In this document: piece after piece, positions 14,521 to 15,893 of the stretch | Position numbering within the stretch: position 1 is the stretch's first letter | How the letters are laid out: every line of letters begins with the position of its first letter | Source of the DNA: Bacillus sp. AFS037270 | GTDB lineage: Bacteria; Bacillota; Bacilli; Bacillales_B; DSM-18226 | NCBI RefSeq assembly: GCF_002585305.1 | Contig: NZ_NUNF01000100.1 | Coordinates: 1-15,893 of the forward strand | Direction: 5' to 3' | DNA length: 15,893 nucleotides | Notes under the pieces: generated by a model | Told to the model about the DNA's origin: nothing | Seen by the model: the letters and a program-made list of their open reading frames with translations, nothing else | Database searches by the model: none | Made by a program: the position numbers and the translations under genes

Positions 14521-14842
14521 GTCAACATCTCCCTTTTCATTTCCTTTTAACCCCAAATGATAATATGTAATCACCAGGCAATTCCAAGAGATTTTGTCTT
14601 TCGGACTCCTGCTCAAATGGTTTAATACAGCCCTACTTTTAACAAATCAATGTTAACCAATTTATACGAAAGAACGGCCAATTGTCAGTTTTACCAAGGT
14701 TTCCCTAATCAGAACTATTTTGTATCTTGGGATACATGCAACTGTTCATACCCGGACATGATAATTTTGATGATTATGATGTTTGGGAGCATAGGTCTTT
14801 TCTATGAGCAATTAAAATACGAAATTCAGAGGAGAATAGAAC
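14521..14842. other. divergent intergenic region upstream of the GH43 gene
   Basis: No supported gene. The rightward frame 14650-14868 overlaps the GH43 start and is judged spurious. Another rightward frame (14709-14804) encodes GHDNFDDYDVWEHRSFL before TGA, an oddly protein-like acidic/aromatic stretch with no start codon, perhaps a remnant. A dyad at 14721-14736 may be an operator. No convincing sigma-A pair was found. Confidence 0.45.
14721..14736. promoter_or_regulatory. possible operator dyad upstream of GH43
   Basis: TGTATC-TTGG-GATACA is a perfect 6-bp dyad with a 4-nt spacer, about 105 bp before the GH43 ATG. Dyads of TTGTA/TACAA character are bound by GntR-type regulators, including AraR for arabinose genes. 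The match is to shape, not to an exact AraR consensus. Confidence 0.35.
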
Positions 14843-15832
14843 ATGGAAAAAATCGTAAAACCAAATGAACCTTTAGTTGAACATATTTATACTGCCGATC
14901 CTTCTGCACATGTATTTGAAGGGAAACTTTATATTTATCCTTCCCATGACATTGATCATGATGGACCTACAAATGATAATGGTGATCAATATGCGATGGA
15001 AGATTATCATATTTTGTCGATAGAGAATTTCAATTCTCCTTGTATAGACAATGGCGAAGCACTTCACGTTCGAGATGTACCTTGGGCTAGTAAACAGATG
15101 TGGGCACCAGATGCTGCTTTTAAAAATAACAAGTATTATTTATTTTTCCCAGCAAGAGATAAAGACGGTATCTTTCGAATTGGTGTTGCAACTAGCTCGA
15201 ATCCTGCCGGCCCTTTCAAAGCAGAAGAAAATTACATTCCAGGAAGTTTTAGTATTGATCCCGCCGTTTTTGTGAATGACGACAACCGAGCATTTGTGTA
15301 TTTTCGCGGACTTTGGGGTGGACAATTAGAAAAATGGCAGACAGGTACATTTATTCCTGATGCGGAGGGGCCTGATCCGTCAAAACCGGCGTTAGGACCA
15401 ATGGCAGCAGAATTAATGGAAGACATGCTTAGCTTTAAGGACAAACCGCAAGAAATATCGATTGTAGACGAGGATGGCAAGCCAATTCTTGCCGGCAATG
15501 AGGAAAGAAGATATTTTGAGGGCCCGTGGGTACATCAATACAATGGGAAATATTATCTATCTTACTCTACTGGAACGACCCATTGCATTGTTTATGGAAT
15601 CAGCGAAAATCCTCTAGGTCCGTACGTTTTCAAAGGGAAAATCCTTACCCCTGTCATCGGCTGGACCACCCATCATTCGATTGTTCAATTTGAGGATAAA
15701 TGGTATTTATTTTACCATGACTGCTCCCTGTCCGACGGGATTGACCACAAACGCTGTGTTAAATATACCGAACTAAAATACAATGAAGACGGAACGATTC
15801 AAACCATCGATCCTTACCCAAACAGTGCCTAG
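14843..15832 (+). CDS. GH43-family beta-xylosidase/alpha-L-arabinofuranosidase
   Basis: A complete 329-residue glycoside hydrolase of the five-bladed GH43 propeller (clan GH-F), an inverting enzyme. The three acidic residues are visible: Asp19 as general base (YTADPSAHVF), Asp139 as pKa modulator and orienting residue (FSIDPAVFVNDD), Glu226 as general acid (RYFEGPWVHQYNGKYYLSYS). WAPDAAFKNNKYYLFFPA (87-104) and the histidine of TTHHSIV (about 275-281) are also family traits. There is no signal peptide, so it acts in the cytoplasm on imported oligosaccharides, in line with the GPH symporter nearby. The ATG has GAGGAG seven bases upstream. Xylosidase versus arabinofuranosidase cannot be decided by eye. 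The stop is followed by only a weak hairpin, so more genes may follow to the right. Confidence 0.95.
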   Translation: MEKIVKPNEPLVEHIYTADPSAHVFEGKLYIYPSHDIDHDGPTNDNGDQYAMEDYHILSIENFNSPCIDNGEALHVRDVPWASKQMWAPDAAFKNNKYYLFFPARDKDGIFRIGVATSSNPAGPFKAEENYIPGSFSIDPAVFVNDDNRAFVYFRGLWGGQLEKWQTGTFIPDAEGPDPSKPALGPMAAELMEDMLSFKDKPQEISIVDEDGKPILAGNEERRYFEGPWVHQYNGKYYLSYSTGTTHCIVYGISENPLGPYVFKGKILTPVIGWTTHHSIVQFEDKWYLFYHDCSLSDGIDHKRCVKYTELKYNEDGTIQTIDPYPNSA

Positions 15833-15893
15833 TAAAGTCGATAAATGCTTAAAAAAAGACCTTGAAAAGGCTTATTGAACTGTAACCCATAAA

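Noticed and set aside
14650..14868. Plus-strand 72-residue ORF overlapping the GH43 start
   Set aside because: No ribosome binding site, and it ends just inside the GH43 gene, whose own start is well supported.
15851..15875. Terminator after GH43
   Set aside because: Only a 4-bp CCTT/AAGG stem with a 3-nt loop and no T tract; the operon may continue beyond the window.

Overview
The window looks like a piece of the chromosome of a low-GC, spore-forming Bacillaceae (Bacillus, Neobacillus or a close relative; species not decidable by eye). Reasons: AT-rich DNA, GGAGG-type ribosome binding sites, TTG and GTG starts, two cre-like catabolite sites, a YdaG-type general stress protein, spore-surface-like genes behind a candidate sigma-K promoter, and two Bacillaceae-style intergenic repeats. 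No rRNA, tRNA, CRISPR array, integrase or intact transposase was seen.

Layout. 1-242: an array of exact 52-bp repeats, each with a hairpin. 429-908: a pyridoxamine-phosphate-oxidase-like stress protein, closed by a strong hairpin. 1123-3224 (minus): a probable spore-surface group made of a seven-bladed YVTN propeller protein broken by a 26-bp loss, a Cys/Asp-rich protein with an in-frame stop, and a Cys/His-rich small ORF. 3493-4057 (minus): remnant of a zinc alcohol dehydrogenase. 4440-5501 (plus): an intact luciferase-like flavin monooxygenase, followed by a dispersed hairpin repeat and a bidirectional terminator. 5857-8720 (minus): a tail of an amino-acid ABC transporter ATPase and two complete M20 amidohydrolases (M20D aminoacylase type; carbamoylase type), suggesting scavenging of N-substituted amino acids. 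9039-11115 (minus): two intact aldo/keto reductases in tandem.

11116-15832 is a carbohydrate region. Two divergent promoters, each with a cre-like site at its start point, sit between the reductase pair and a leftward-truncated esterase transcript. A GPH-type sugar:cation symporter, a third aldo/keto reductase (broken by an internal replacement) and a cytoplasmic GH43 glycosidase follow. The surviving logic is uptake of pentose-containing oligosaccharides by the symporter, cleavage by the GH43 enzyme (and formerly de-esterification by the esterase), with aldo/keto reductases acting on sugars or aldehydes, under carbon catabolite control.

The most striking overall feature is decay: six reading frames in 16 kb are truncated, frameshifted or internally deleted, beside intact neighbours. 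The most novel candidates are the propeller protein with an Sm-like head and an Ena/DUF3992-like tail, and the paired cre-controlled divergent promoters feeding a short leader ORF and a broken esterase.
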